Shown in pieces: positions 17,393-25,327 of a DNA stretch of 64,000 nt. The notes below the pieces were generated by a model. That model was not told where the DNA came from. It saw only the letters and a program-made list of their open reading frames with translations, and made no database searches. The stretch lies in NCBI RefSeq assembly GCF_017676385.1, contig NZ_JAFFZN010000010.1, positions 124,001-188,000 on the forward strand, written 5' to 3'. Numbering within the stretch: the stretch's first letter is position 1; each line of letters begins with the position of its first letter. This stretch comes from Streptomyces spirodelae. Lineage in GTDB: Bacteria; Actinomycetota; Actinomycetes; Streptomycetales; Streptomycetaceae. The position numbers were made by a program, and so were the translations under genes.

Positions 17393-17461
17393 TTGATTGG
17401 GTCGCTACAACGTAGAGAGGTGACCGCGCCCTGTCCAGAGGTATGACGCGGGGGAAATGAG

Positions 17462-17472
17462 TGGTCGGACCA
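17462..17472. promoter_or_regulatory. LldR/FadR-type operator, regulator-proximal
   Basis: Perfect palindrome TGGTC-G-GACCA, identical to the first site except for the centre base and 80 bp from it. Two sites flanking the divergent promoters would allow looping or separate control of lctP and the regulator. Confidence 0.75.
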
Positions 17473-17520
17473 AGCATTGGGCGGACGGGATACGATGAAA
17501 CGGAACGAACATGGGGGAAC

Positions 17521-17588
17521 TCCCCGCGTGAGCGTCGGGTGGGAGCTCCCGCGTGAGCGTCGGCGAGGTCCTCCGCGTGAGCAGGAGC
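17521..17588 (+). repeat. Three direct repeats in the regulator leader
   Basis: TCCCCGCGTGAGCGTCGG (17521), CTCCCGCGTGAGCGTCGG (17546) and CCTCCGCGTGAGCAGGAG (17570) share CYCCGCGTGAGC at about 24-bp spacing, just before the regulator start at 17615. Possibly a duplicated binding site or slippage product. Confidence 0.7.
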
Positions 17589-17614
17589 GATGCTCCGGAG
17601 CGAAAGGGCGGTCC

Positions 17615-18373
17615 GTGTCAGAGCCGATTGCTTGGGAGCCGGTTCCGCGCTCCCGTACCTTTGAGCTCGTTCTCGCACGGATCGAGGAACAGATCCTCAC
17701 CGGCAATCTGCGGGTCGGCGACCGGCTGCCGCCGGAGCGCGAGCTGGTCGAGCTGCTCGGCGTGAGCAGGGCAGCGGTTCGCGAGGCGCTGCGGGTGCTC
17801 GAGGCGCAGGGCGCCCTGCGACCACGGGTGGGCACCGGTCCCGCCTCCGGCAGCGTGATCGCCGCCATGCCCAGCGCGGGGCTGACCCAGTTTCTGCGCC
17901 TGCACATGGCACTGGCCCACTTCCCGTTCGCCGACGTCGTGGAGGCACGCGCCACGCTGGAGCGCGCGAGCGCCCGCCTGGCAGCCGCACAGGCTTCCCC
18001 GGAACACCTCTCCACGATGCGGGACCGGCTGGAGCGTATGGACGATGCCGCGCTGAGCCGGGAGGAGTTCAACGACTGCGACACCGAGTTCCACGCGGCG
18101 ATCGCCGAGGCCGGCGGGAACCGGCTGATGGCCGACATGACCATCGCGGTACGCAACGCGGTCCGGCACACCCTTCTGAAGGTTTTCCACGGACTCGACG
18201 ACTGGGAAGCCACCGCGGCTCGGCTGCGGTCGGAGCACCATGCGATCTACAACGCCGTGGCGGCCGGCGACTCCGAACGCGCCGGGGACCTCACCGAGGC
18301 ACACATCCGCGGGTTCCACCACGACCTGGTCTATTCGGTCCTGGACGAGTCGGAGAGCGGCGCCGGGGCATAG
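17615..18373 (+). CDS. lldR: GntR/FadR-family regulator of lactate utilisation
   Basis: 252 residues. N-terminal winged helix (residues about 12-75, including GDRLPPERELVELLGVSRAAVREALRVLEAQGAL) and a C-terminal FCD ligand domain with the metal-site residues spread over DTEFHAAIAEAGGN and later His (EHHAIYNAVAAGD). The GTG at 17615 has AAAGGG 6 bases before; the longer open frame upstream covers the repeats. Divergent from lctP with two TGGTC-N-GACCA sites, so it most likely represses lctP-lutABC until lactate binds. Confidence 0.88.
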   Translation: MSEPIAWEPVPRSRTFELVLARIEEQILTGNLRVGDRLPPERELVELLGVSRAAVREALRVLEAQGALRPRVGTGPASGSVIAAMPSAGLTQFLRLHMALAHFPFADVVEARATLERASARLAAAQASPEHLSTMRDRLERMDDAALSREEFNDCDTEFHAAIAEAGGNRLMADMTIAVRNAVRHTLLKVFHGLDDWEATAARLRSEHHAIYNAVAAGDSERAGDLTEAHIRGFHHDLVYSVLDESESGAGA

Positions 18374-18523
18374 CACCGCATAGCCGCGTACGGCATGCCG
18401 CACCTGGCGTCGGGGCAGGGCGGCAGGGCCCGGTGCCGCACCGGCCGCGCAGGCCGGCCGCTGCCGGTTGTGGGGGGACCGGGCCGGTCGGGGGTTTCGC
18501 TATGCGGGAGTCTTCGCCGCCGC

Positions 18524-18793
18524 CTACTCGGCGTCCTCTACCGCCATCTCAGGAGCGTGCTTCGGCCTCACATCCGCCAGGGTGACCGCGTTGACGTTGC
18601 CGTCCTCGTCCTTGCCGAGGCCCTTGGGGTAGCCCATCACGCTTTCCCGCGAGTTGAGGGGTGCCCACTTCTCCGTGGCGGAGAGGACCTGCTGATCCGT
18701 CTCGTAGATGTTCTCGTCGACGGTGGCCCGCTTCCGGCCTTCGGCGTGGGCCGGGGTGGAGGAGCCGAGCAGCGATATGCCAGTGAGGGAAAA
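18524..18793 (-). pseudogene. 5'-truncated gene for a small secreted protein
   Basis: An open frame with no start codon, bounded upstream by a stop at 18794-18796, reads FSLTGISLLGSSTPAHA then EGRKRATVDENIYETDQQ and on to EMAVEDAE and a stop. The first part looks like the end of a signal peptide with an AHA cleavage site, the rest a hydrophilic mature domain of about 75 residues containing EKWAPLNSRESVMGYPKGLG. Family unknown. The N-terminal half of the signal peptide is missing. Confidence 0.55.
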
Positions 18794-18828
18794 TCAGTTC
18801 GTGGTTCACCGCGCGGCCACGGGAGCAC

Positions 18829-19167
18829 ATGTGGCTCCGCGAACAGAAGCTCAAAGCCGGAATCGGCTTCAACACGGCCGTACTCCAGCTACTGGACCAC
18901 ATGAAGGAAACACAGCTGAGTGACGACGGCCCCGGAGCCGACGAGTTGGCGAACCAGATGCAGGAAGCACGCTCAGCGCTCTACCTGCTCTGTACCGACG
19001 ACACCGTGGATCTCGCCGATGCTCTCGCGCGTCGGGTCCGGAGCACCCGTCCCACCGACGGCAGGGACGACCGCCGGGCCGAGTTCCGGAAGACGTTGGA
19101 CCTCCTGTGTTTGGACCTCCTGCGTCACTTCACCCATCAACTCCGACAGGAGATCGCCAGATCGTAG
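18829..19167 (+). CDS. Hypothetical helical protein
   Basis: 112 residues from an ATG at 18829, starting MWLREQKLKAGIGFNTAVLQLL. Mostly alpha-helical and charged, with regular Leu/Ala spacing and the C-terminal LDLLCLDLLRHFTHQLRQEI. The frame continues upstream without a start to a stop near 18784, and residues just before the ATG (WFTARPREH) look similar in composition, so the gene may itself be a truncated copy. No family recognised and no RBS of note. Confidence 0.45.
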   Translation: MWLREQKLKAGIGFNTAVLQLLDHMKETQLSDDGPGADELANQMQEARSALYLLCTDDTVDLADALARRVRSTRPTDGRDDRRAEFRKTLDLLCLDLLRHFTHQLRQEIARS

Positions 19168-19310
19168 TCCCCCTTTGGATCACCGGGCGGACCAGAGGAA
19201 GATACCTGCGATGTGGACTCCGGGCAGACGGGTGGTCGCGGTCCTCCTGTGCCGTCACATCCCCAGCCAGTTGCAGATGCCGCGCCAATTCCGCGGAATC
19301 TTCGTGCTGG

Positions 19311-19817
19311 TCATGGGAGACCGTGCGGGGCACGGTCGATGACCGTTTCATCGTCAGGCCCCACATCTTCGATCAGGATGATCTCCGAGAATTCGGAGAC
19401 GACATGAATCGGGTAGGTCGGCCCTTCGTCGCGGTATGAGCGCATGCGGTCAAGGTGATCGTTCTGGAAGAGGACGGTGCGTTCAGGGTGTTGCACGACC
19501 CAGCACGGAAAGAAGATCACGCCGTGGGAGAGTCGTTCGGCCGGCACCAGAGTGACGCACACCGATGTGCCGGTGGGTTCGTTCCAGGAAATCTTGTACA
19601 CGCCCTCGGTGAGGGTGACGAGGTCGACATTCTGGTCTTTGACCCAGCGGCCGCCGACCATGCCGCTGTGGATGCGGTAGTCGATGGTTGTGGCGTTCTT
19701 GACATACATCTCGTAGCGCCAGCCGTTGGCGTAGGTGTACTCGATCCGATGGCCGATGATGCCTTCGGTGTCCCTTTCGCCTGTCGTGCTGACTGGGGAT
19801 GTTGTTTGGTGCGTCAT
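19311..19817 (-). CDS. padC: Phenolic acid decarboxylase
   Basis: 168 residues, closely following the Bacillus PadC pattern. All four catalytic residues are in place: Y27 and Y29 (IEYTYANGW), R57 (GGRWV) and E80 (WNEPTG), corresponding to Y11, Y13, R41 and E64 of the B. subtilis enzyme. It removes CO2 from p-coumaric, ferulic or caffeic acid to give 4-vinylphenols and needs a free para-hydroxyl. RBS AGGAG lies 7 bases before the ATG; 28 bp after the O-methyltransferase gene, so last in the four-gene operon starting at 24064. Confidence 0.93.
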   Translation of the reverse strand: MTHQTTSPVSTTGERDTEGIIGHRIEYTYANGWRYEMYVKNATTIDYRIHSGMVGGRWVKDQNVDLVTLTEGVYKISWNEPTGTSVCVTLVPAERLSHGVIFFPCWVVQHPERTVLFQNDHLDRMRSYRDEGPTYPIHVVSEFSEIILIEDVGPDDETVIDRAPHGLP

Positions 19818-19845
19818 GCGTGGCTCCTGGGCGGGCACCGGGTGG

Positions 19846-20880
19846 TCAGGGTTTGCGGGCGATGACGCCCGCGTTGGCGGTGGGTGCATGGATGCGGGTG
19901 ACGTGGACGTCAGTGAAGCCTGTCCGGGTGAGCCAGTTGGTGAGCTCGGCGGCGGTGAAGCTGCGGCCCCAGGTTTCCACCTGCATCGCGAGACCCATCA
20001 GAGCAGCGTCGAGGGGTCCGTCCTCGGCGTCATCGATCAGCAGCTCGGCGATGACGAGTCGGCCGTTCGAGGGCAGTGCGGTGAAGGACCTGGCCAGCAG
20101 TTCGCGGCACTGGGAATCGGACCAGTCGTGCAGGACGGAGGAGAACAGGTGGGTGTCGTAGCCTTCGGGGAACGATGTGTCGGCGAAGAAGTCACCGGCG
20201 ATGGTGGTGATGCGGTCCCCCAGGTTGGCCTGGTCGATCTTCTTCTGAGTGAGCTCGCACACGTGTGGCAGGTCGTAGACCGCGGCGAGCAGCGGGGGAT
20301 GCATACGGCACAGTTCGATGTCCCAGGCGGCACCGCCCCCACCCACGTCGAGCAGCGCACGCATCTGGGTGAGGTCGAGGCGGGAGCCGAGTTCGCGGGC
20401 AGTGACGGTGGAGACCGTCGTCATGGCTTCCCAGAATGTCTCGAGCACGATGGGGTCGGCGTTGTCGAAGAGGGAGTTCTGTTCGTCGGGGTTCCAGGCG
20501 GTGGGTCGGTTGTGGCGTAGGGCGTCGTGCAGTTGCATCCAGCCCGGGTAGTCATGGCGGTCGAGCATCTCGACCCAGCCACCGAAGTAGTCGGGGCTCG
20601 TGCGCACGAGGTGACGCTGCGAGAGAGGGGTGTTGAAGCACTTCTCGCCGACGCGGGTCAGCAGGCCGAGCGCCGCGCACGCGGCCAGAAGTGATCGCGT
20701 GGGGCGAGCGGAGATGCCCAGCAGGTCGGCGAGTTCGGTGTGCGTCGCACCGGGGTGGGCCGCCAGGGCACCGAAGAGGTCCAGGTGCAGTGCGGTGGAC
20801 AGGGTCTTGGAAGCCCACAGGCCGGAGGACAGCTCCATGATGCGCTGCGGTCCCTGTGCGTCGTTGGACAAGTCCGTCAT
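19846..20880 (-). CDS. SAM-dependent O-methyltransferase (plant-OMT/hydroxyneurosporene type)
   Basis: 344 residues. N-terminal winged-helix dimerisation domain (about 1-100, [27 protein letters not shown]) and a C-terminal methyltransferase domain with the SAM motif [15 protein letters not shown] near residue 184 and the catalytic His in VLHDWSD. This group methylates phenolic hydroxyls of small aromatics. The ATG at 20880 overlaps the stop of the preceding fusion gene (ATGA). Within this operon it would methylate a hydroxycinnamate or vinylphenol; para-methylation after decarboxylation is the order compatible with PadC. Confidence 0.9.
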   Translation of the reverse strand: MTDLSNDAQGPQRIMELSSGLWASKTLSTALHLDLFGALAAHPGATHTELADLLGISARPTRSLLAACAALGLLTRVGEKCFNTPLSQRHLVRTSPDYFGGWVEMLDRHDYPGWMQLHDALRHNRPTAWNPDEQNSLFDNADPIVLETFWEAMTTVSTVTARELGSRLDLTQMRALLDVGGGGAAWDIELCRMHPPLLAAVYDLPHVCELTQKKIDQANLGDRITTIAGDFFADTSFPEGYDTHLFSSVLHDWSDSQCRELLARSFTALPSNGRLVIAELLIDDAEDGPLDAALMGLAMQVETWGRSFTAAELTNWLTRTGFTDVHVTRIHAPTANAGVIARKP

Positions 20881-22532
20881 GAGCAAGCCTTCATGGTGAG
20901 GTGTTCGTCATCGCGCTTGCGGGTCAGGGTCAGGCCGTCCGCGATGGGAAGCATCACGTTCTCGACGCGGGGATCGTTGTGCACGTGAGCGTTGAAAGCC
21001 CGGATGGCCTGGGCGTTTCCGGTGGCGTCGGGGTTGGCCGCGTCGCCGGAGTAGAGCACGTTGTCGGCCAGGAGTACGCCTCCCGGGCGGACACGAGGGA
21101 GCAGTTCCTCCCAGTAGTCGCGGTAGGAGGGCTTGTCGGCGTCGATGAAGGCCAGGTCGAAGGACGGCTCATGGGGTAAGGAGCGCAGGGTCTCCAGTGC
21201 CGGGCCCAGGCGCAGCTCGATGCGGTCGGCGACGCCCGCCTGCTTCCATGCGTCCTGGGCGATGCCTGTCCACTCGGTGGAGGTGTCGCAGGTGAGGACG
21301 CGACCGTCGGGAGGAGAACCCAGTGCGAGAGCGAGGGCCGAGTAGCCCGTGAAGGTCCCGATGTCGATGATGGTGCGGGCAGCGGTCAACTTGGTGAGCA
21401 GGGTCAGAAATGCCGCCTGCTCATGGGGGATCTGCATCTCGGCGACCGTCCCCAGGGCGTGGGTGTGGTCCATGAGGTCCTGCTGGACGCGGCTGGGTGC
21501 CATCGTGTGGCTGACCAGGTACCGGTGCAGAGCAGGGGTGATGGGCACGGTCTTCGTGTCGTCGGTCCGGGACGTCATCGCACCTCCCGTGTGCGTGCTG
21601 AGGTCGACGAGGCTGGGTGAGGAAGTCACGAGGAAGCCGGCCAGCTCCGTGAAGCGGCCGACGATGGAGCCGAGCAGAGCATCGAGGTCTGCGCGGTACC
21701 GTGCGGCGACCTGGGGCGGTGAGTCCAGATCGGTCAGGCCGTAGGTACGGATGTCGCATACGACTTGGACGAGGCGCCGGACGGCCTGAGTGATGAACGC
21801 CTTCTCACAGATGGGCGCACGCCGCACCTGGAAGAAGTCGTCGATGACATCACACTCGGCTTCGGTCGGCTGCAGCCCTGCTTGCTTCCCGGCCTGCTGA
21901 AGCAGTGACTGGCCGCTGGGAACGAGCTTGCCCGCAACAGCCATGTGGACGTGGTGACTGCGCTTGACTGCCGCTGTGAGCGGAGCCAGCACGGGCCCCG
22001 GGCAGCTGGCCCGCGCCTGGCGCAGCAGGTCGGGCAGGGCAATGTGGTCACGGTGCCACTCACCGCTGAGCGCGGGATCATGGGCCGCCATGTCGGCCCG
22101 CACCGTCGCCGCGTAGCGTGCGGCCGAGCAGCTGCCGGTGTAGAGGAACAGCACGGTGTAGATGTCGTACAACCGTGCTGCGCGGTCCGCGGCCCGGGGA
22201 GCCGAGGTGCGGATGAGTTCCTGCAGGGTGTGCCGGATCAGTCGCCAGACGGTGAAGGCCAGTTGATGGCCGATGAGCCACCGGTAGCGAATACGGGCAC
22301 CGGGGTCCGCAGGTGGCCATTCGGCGGGGGGAGCCGGCCCGTGCACGACTTGGGTGAGGATGCTCAGGTCGTCTTCGATGTGCTGGGCAGCACGCGTGCA
22401 GGTATCGCCCAGGCAACGGCGGCAGGCGGTGAACTCCTCATCCGGTAGGGGCAGTGTCAGCACGGCACCGTCGGCAGCGGCGCTCGGCGTACCGGTAACT
22501 GTGCAGCCGTGACGGTCAGTGAAGTGTTTCAT
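20877..22532 (-). CDS. Fusion: LmbB2-like tyrosine 3-hydroxylase + catechol-type O-methyltransferase
   Basis: 551 residues. Residues about 1-310 resemble, from memory, the histidine-ligated haem tyrosine 3-hydroxylases (LmbB2/SsTyrH group of the TDO-like superfamily): YRWLIGHQLAFTVWRLIRHT (83-102), YTGSCSAARY (131-140), SGEWHRDH (156-163), HHVHMAVAGKLVPSG (193-207) and DDFFQVRRAPIC (231-242). Residues 319-551 are a class I methyltransferase of the CCoAOMT/COMT type with IIDIGTFTGYSALALA (388-403) and the metal-site block FIDADKPSY. M319 (21578) has a strong GGGAGG RBS, so the methyltransferase may also be made alone. Predicted: tyrosine to DOPA, then 3-O-methyl-DOPA. Start overlaps the lyase stop (TAATG). 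Confidence 0.7.
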   Translation of the reverse strand: MKHFTDRHGCTVTGTPSAAADGAVLTLPLPDEEFTACRRCLGDTCTRAAQHIEDDLSILTQVVHGPAPPAEWPPADPGARIRYRWLIGHQLAFTVWRLIRHTLQELIRTSAPRAADRAARLYDIYTVLFLYTGSCSAARYAATVRADMAAHDPALSGEWHRDHIALPDLLRQARASCPGPVLAPLTAAVKRSHHVHMAVAGKLVPSGQSLLQQAGKQAGLQPTEAECDVIDDFFQVRRAPICEKAFITQAVRRLVQVVCDIRTYGLTDLDSPPQVAARYRADLDALLGSIVGRFTELAGFLVTSSPSLVDLSTHTGGAMTSRTDDTKTVPITPALHRYLVSHTMAPSRVQQDLMDHTHALGTVAEMQIPHEQAAFLTLLTKLTAARTIIDIGTFTGYSALALALGSPPDGRVLTCDTSTEWTGIAQDAWKQAGVADRIELRLGPALETLRSLPHEPSFDLAFIDADKPSYRDYWEELLPRVRPGGVLLADNVLYSGDAANPDATGNAQAIRAFNAHVHNDPRVENVMLPIADGLTLTRKRDDEHLTMKACS

Positions 22533-24064
22533 TACAGGCCCTGCCCGTCGGTCAGATAGGTGTCGGCCATGTCGTCGAGGAGAGCGGCGGCGCGCCGAAC
22601 ATCAGCATCCAGGGGACGGTCCCTGTCGATGGGTGCGATCTCCGCACCGATCTCGCTGAGAATCTCTGCGCAGAGCGGCGCTGTTGGCTGCCGGGTTCCC
22701 ACACCTGCGGCTTGGCGCAGGACGACGGCAAGGGATCCGTGCAGGAGCCGCAGCTTTGTCGCGAGGTCGAGGGCGTTGAGCGCAGCCTGGGTGCCGAACG
22801 GAATCACGTCCTGGTTGTGGAGGTTCGTCGGCAGGCTCTGGGTCGAGGCCGGTGTGGCGGCGCGACGCATCGACGCGATGAGTGCCGTGGCCGCGAGTTG
22901 CACTCCCTGCACGGCATGTTGACGGCCCGGCTCGGGCGCCAGCATGGGCGGCAGCCCTCCGTTGCGGTGCGGATCGATGAGTAAGTCGAGTTGCCTCTCG
23001 GCCAGATTTCCGAGCTGCACGGCGGTCACGGCGAGCGCGTCCCCGCTGAACGCGGCCGGCTGGCCGAAGAAGTTACCGCCGTGCGCGACCACGTCCTGCT
23101 CCGGGAAGAACAGCGGATTGTCACTGATGGCGTTGATGTCATCGCGCATGACACCAGCGCAATGCTCCACGAAAGAGGCTACGGCGCCGATCAGCTGAGG
23201 AGCGCAGCGGATACTGTACGGCTCCTGCAAACCGCGCGTTTCTGAAGGAACGAGGCCCTTGAGCAGTTGGTTGATGCGTTCACCTGCCAGAGCCGCGTGC
23301 GGGTGCCCGAAGGCGGCGAGCAGCCTCGGGTCCACGAACGCAGTGGAGCAGCCCAGGATGTCCACAAGCAACGCAACGAGCAGCACCGCGCCGCGCAGCG
23401 ACCTCTGCAGGGAGGACACGGCCAGGGCACCCGCGCCCGCGGTCAGGGACGTTCCATTGACCAAGGCCAGAGCGTCACGTCCGTCGAGCTCCACCGGCTT
23501 CAGGCCCAGCTTCGTGAGAGCCTCACCGGCGGTAAGACGTTGTCCGCCTGTGTAGGCGTGACCATGGCCCTGTAGCGCACGGGCCATATAGGCGAGCGGA
23601 ATCAGATCGCCGCTTGCCCCGAGTGACCCCAGCCGGGGCACGGCCGGCGCGAAGTCCGTCCCCAGAGCATGTGCCAACCCTTCCAGCACGGCGAGGGATG
23701 CCCCGGACCGTCCCTGGCACAGTGAATGCAGTCGTACGAGCATTGCCGCCCGCACTACCGAAGGCTCCAGGTCCACACCCTGTCCTGCAATGAGGTGGTT
23801 GAGCGCGTTCTCGCACTGCTCCGCCGTGGTCTCGCGCCCGCGGAAACCGACCAGCGGGCCGAACCCGGTCGTCGCCCCGTACACGGACCGGCCCCTGTCC
23901 AGGCTGCCGAACATGAAGTCGCGACACACCTGAATGCGGTCGCGCACGGTGCGATCGATTCGAATTCTCACCGGCTCACGCATGCGATCCAGGTCGCGCA
24001 GCCGGAGCTTCGTACCGGTGGATATCTGCAGCGTTGTTTCGGACTCATCGGCAGGCGAAGTCAC
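22532..24064 (-). CDS. Tyrosine-type aromatic amino acid ammonia lyase (MIO enzyme)
   Basis: 510 residues of the histidine/phenylalanine/tyrosine ammonia lyase family. The A150-S151-G152 triad (GSLGASGDLIPLAYM) forms the MIO cofactor and Y62 (YGATTGFGP) is the catalytic tyrosine. The selectivity pair at the start of the substrate pocket is H90-L91 (NALNHLIAG), as in bacterial tyrosine ammonia lyase, not Ser-His (histidine) or Phe-Leu (phenylalanine). It should yield p-coumarate from tyrosine, or ferulate from 3-O-methyl-DOPA. An aminomutase cannot be excluded, but the phenolic acid decarboxylase in the same operon favours lyase activity. First gene of the operon. Confidence 0.88.
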   Translation of the reverse strand: MTSPADESETTLQISTGTKLRLRDLDRMREPVRIRIDRTVRDRIQVCRDFMFGSLDRGRSVYGATTGFGPLVGFRGRETTAEQCENALNHLIAGQGVDLEPSVVRAAMLVRLHSLCQGRSGASLAVLEGLAHALGTDFAPAVPRLGSLGASGDLIPLAYMARALQGHGHAYTGGQRLTAGEALTKLGLKPVELDGRDALALVNGTSLTAGAGALAVSSLQRSLRGAVLLVALLVDILGCSTAFVDPRLLAAFGHPHAALAGERINQLLKGLVPSETRGLQEPYSIRCAPQLIGAVASFVEHCAGVMRDDINAISDNPLFFPEQDVVAHGGNFFGQPAAFSGDALAVTAVQLGNLAERQLDLLIDPHRNGGLPPMLAPEPGRQHAVQGVQLAATALIASMRRAATPASTQSLPTNLHNQDVIPFGTQAALNALDLATKLRLLHGSLAVVLRQAAGVGTRQPTAPLCAEILSEIGAEIAPIDRDRPLDADVRRAAALLDDMADTYLTDGQGL

Positions 24065-24543
24065 TCACACCTCCGTACAGGCAGCAGCAAAAGCCCCGCA
24101 TCTCGCGGGCTCCCATGCCGCGGCGCGGCATCGGCCTTCGTGTTCTGCATGGTGGGAAACGAGAACGACGTGCCGGAACCCGGGACCTCCCCCAGATGCG
24201 TGAATACGTTGAAAGGTCCCCTTGCGCTCTCGTGGACTCCTCTGGTGGCTACGTGAGCCGGGCAGACCTCCGACCTCCACAGACGCAGACGGGGGGCCGG
24301 GCGGTGAGTCCCTTCAACCCCGACCGGCCCCGTCACGAGGACCGAACCCGTAAGGGCTCCCCCGGGTTCCGAAACTGGTGAAGTGGACATGGCCGACCAG
24401 TCACGGAGTGGTCCGCGAGAGCTATGAGTCAGTACGGGACCCGCAGTGATGCTTCGGGAAGCACCTGTTCGCGTGGTGGACGGCCGACGTTGCCAGCAGC
24501 GACCATACGTGCGATTTTGAAGTGGAGCCCGGCAGTAGGGCTT
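24065..24543. promoter_or_regulatory. Promoter/leader region between lyase operon and gdx, with hairpins
   Basis: No gene seen in 479 bp. Three dyads stand out: ATGCCGC-GGC-GCGGCAT at 24115-24131, GGGACCT (24182-24188) pairing with AGGTCCC (24214-24220), and TGCTTC-GG-GAAGCA near 24450-24463. The first two lie in the presumed leader of the lyase operon; the third is upstream of the guanidine riboswitch. Confidence 0.5.
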
Positions 24544-24583
24544 CCGGACGAGGGGTGCCGTACCCGGTGTGCGACAAGACGGC
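24544..24583 (+). ncRNA. Guanidine-III (ykkC-III) riboswitch
   Basis: The segment begins CCGGACGAGG, continues GTGCCGTACCCGG and ends GACAAGACGGC. These blocks, in this order and spacing, match the compact guanidine-III class pseudoknot, where GCCGU pairs with ACGGC and the CCGG ends form the first stem. It ends 16 bases before the start of a guanidine-exporter gene, with the RBS GGAGG just after it, which fits control of translation by free guanidine. Confidence 0.87.
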
Positions 24584-24599
24584 CCGTACGGAGGCTGTC

Positions 24600-24914
24600 A
24601 TGTCGTGGCTCATTCTCGCTTTCTCGGGCGTTCTGGAGGCCGTGTGGGCTACAGCCCTGGGCAAGTCGGAGGGTTTCAGCCGGCTCACCCCATCTCTGGT
24701 CTTCGCCGTGGCCCTGGCCGGAAGTATGGGCGGGCTGGCCTACGCCATGCGGGACCTGCCCACCGGAACCGCGTACACGGTGTGGGTGGGTATCGGCGCG
24801 GTGCTCACCGTCCTGTATGCAGTGCTCACCGACGGTGAGCCGGCAAGCTTTCTGAAGATCATCTTCCTGGCGCTCGTCGTCGGCAGCGTAATCGGCCTCA
24901 AGGCCGTCTCCTGA
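24600..24914 (+). CDS. gdx: Guanidinium exporter of the SMR family (Gdx/SugE)
   Basis: 104 residues, four transmembrane helices. The central Glu of helix 1 is present (GVLEAVWATALGKSEGFSRL), with the W-A-T-A-L-G-K-S pattern typical of the Gdx/SugE branch, not the EmrE drug-export branch. It exchanges guanidinium for protons as an antiparallel dimer. GGAGG lies 5 bases before the ATG. The guanidine-III riboswitch directly upstream gives independent support for the substrate. Confidence 0.94.
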   Translation: MSWLILAFSGVLEAVWATALGKSEGFSRLTPSLVFAVALAGSMGGLAYAMRDLPTGTAYTVWVGIGAVLTVLYAVLTDGEPASFLKIIFLALVVGSVIGLKAVS

Positions 24915-25327
24915 GAACGGCTGACGTGATGCGGCTCGGCGTCGAAGCCAGCAGACGCACGCACCCGAGCCGCATCAGAGCCTCACAAGATCCTCCCGGC
25001 CATCATTCTTGTGGCCGCCACGGGCCGCACCGCTTCATCCTCGATGAACTGGGCGCGGGCAGGGACCTGGGCTGGTTACGGAGCGTGATCGAACCGCCCT
25101 GATCCGCCTTGGACGCCATGACTCGCTTCCGTCACGAGTCTCCGTCGCTCATTGATCACGCCCGAACGATTCGATCGCGCGCCACGCCGGCCGCTCCCCT
25201 CCGCCCGACGCCTCGTCCCACCGAAGGGCTGCCGGATCTGCGCTCGCCTGCGCGGCCCGGAGCTTCCGGTCGACGTGCCGTCCTTGGCCGGTCTGCGCCC
25301 AGCCCATCATCCGACGGGCAGCATCCC
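24915..25327. other. 413 bp without an intact gene; possible transposase fragment
   Basis: A short plus-strand piece at 25028-25102 reads HRFILDELGAGRDLGWLRSV and stops soon after; it faintly resembles the ILDELGAxGxLDWS segment of IS5-type transposases and contains a TTA codon, rare here. Evidence is too thin for a firm call. The rest shows nothing coding. Confidence 0.35.

Noticed and set aside
22532..24064. Histidine ammonia lyase (hutH) as identity of the MIO enzyme
   Set aside because: The selectivity pair is His-Leu, not Ser-His, and the neighbours are phenolic-acid enzymes with no hut genes.
24302..24400. A possible tRNA, suggested by GGGTTCCGAAACTGG-like sequence
   Set aside because: No acceptor stem, D-arm or anticodon arm can be folded around it.
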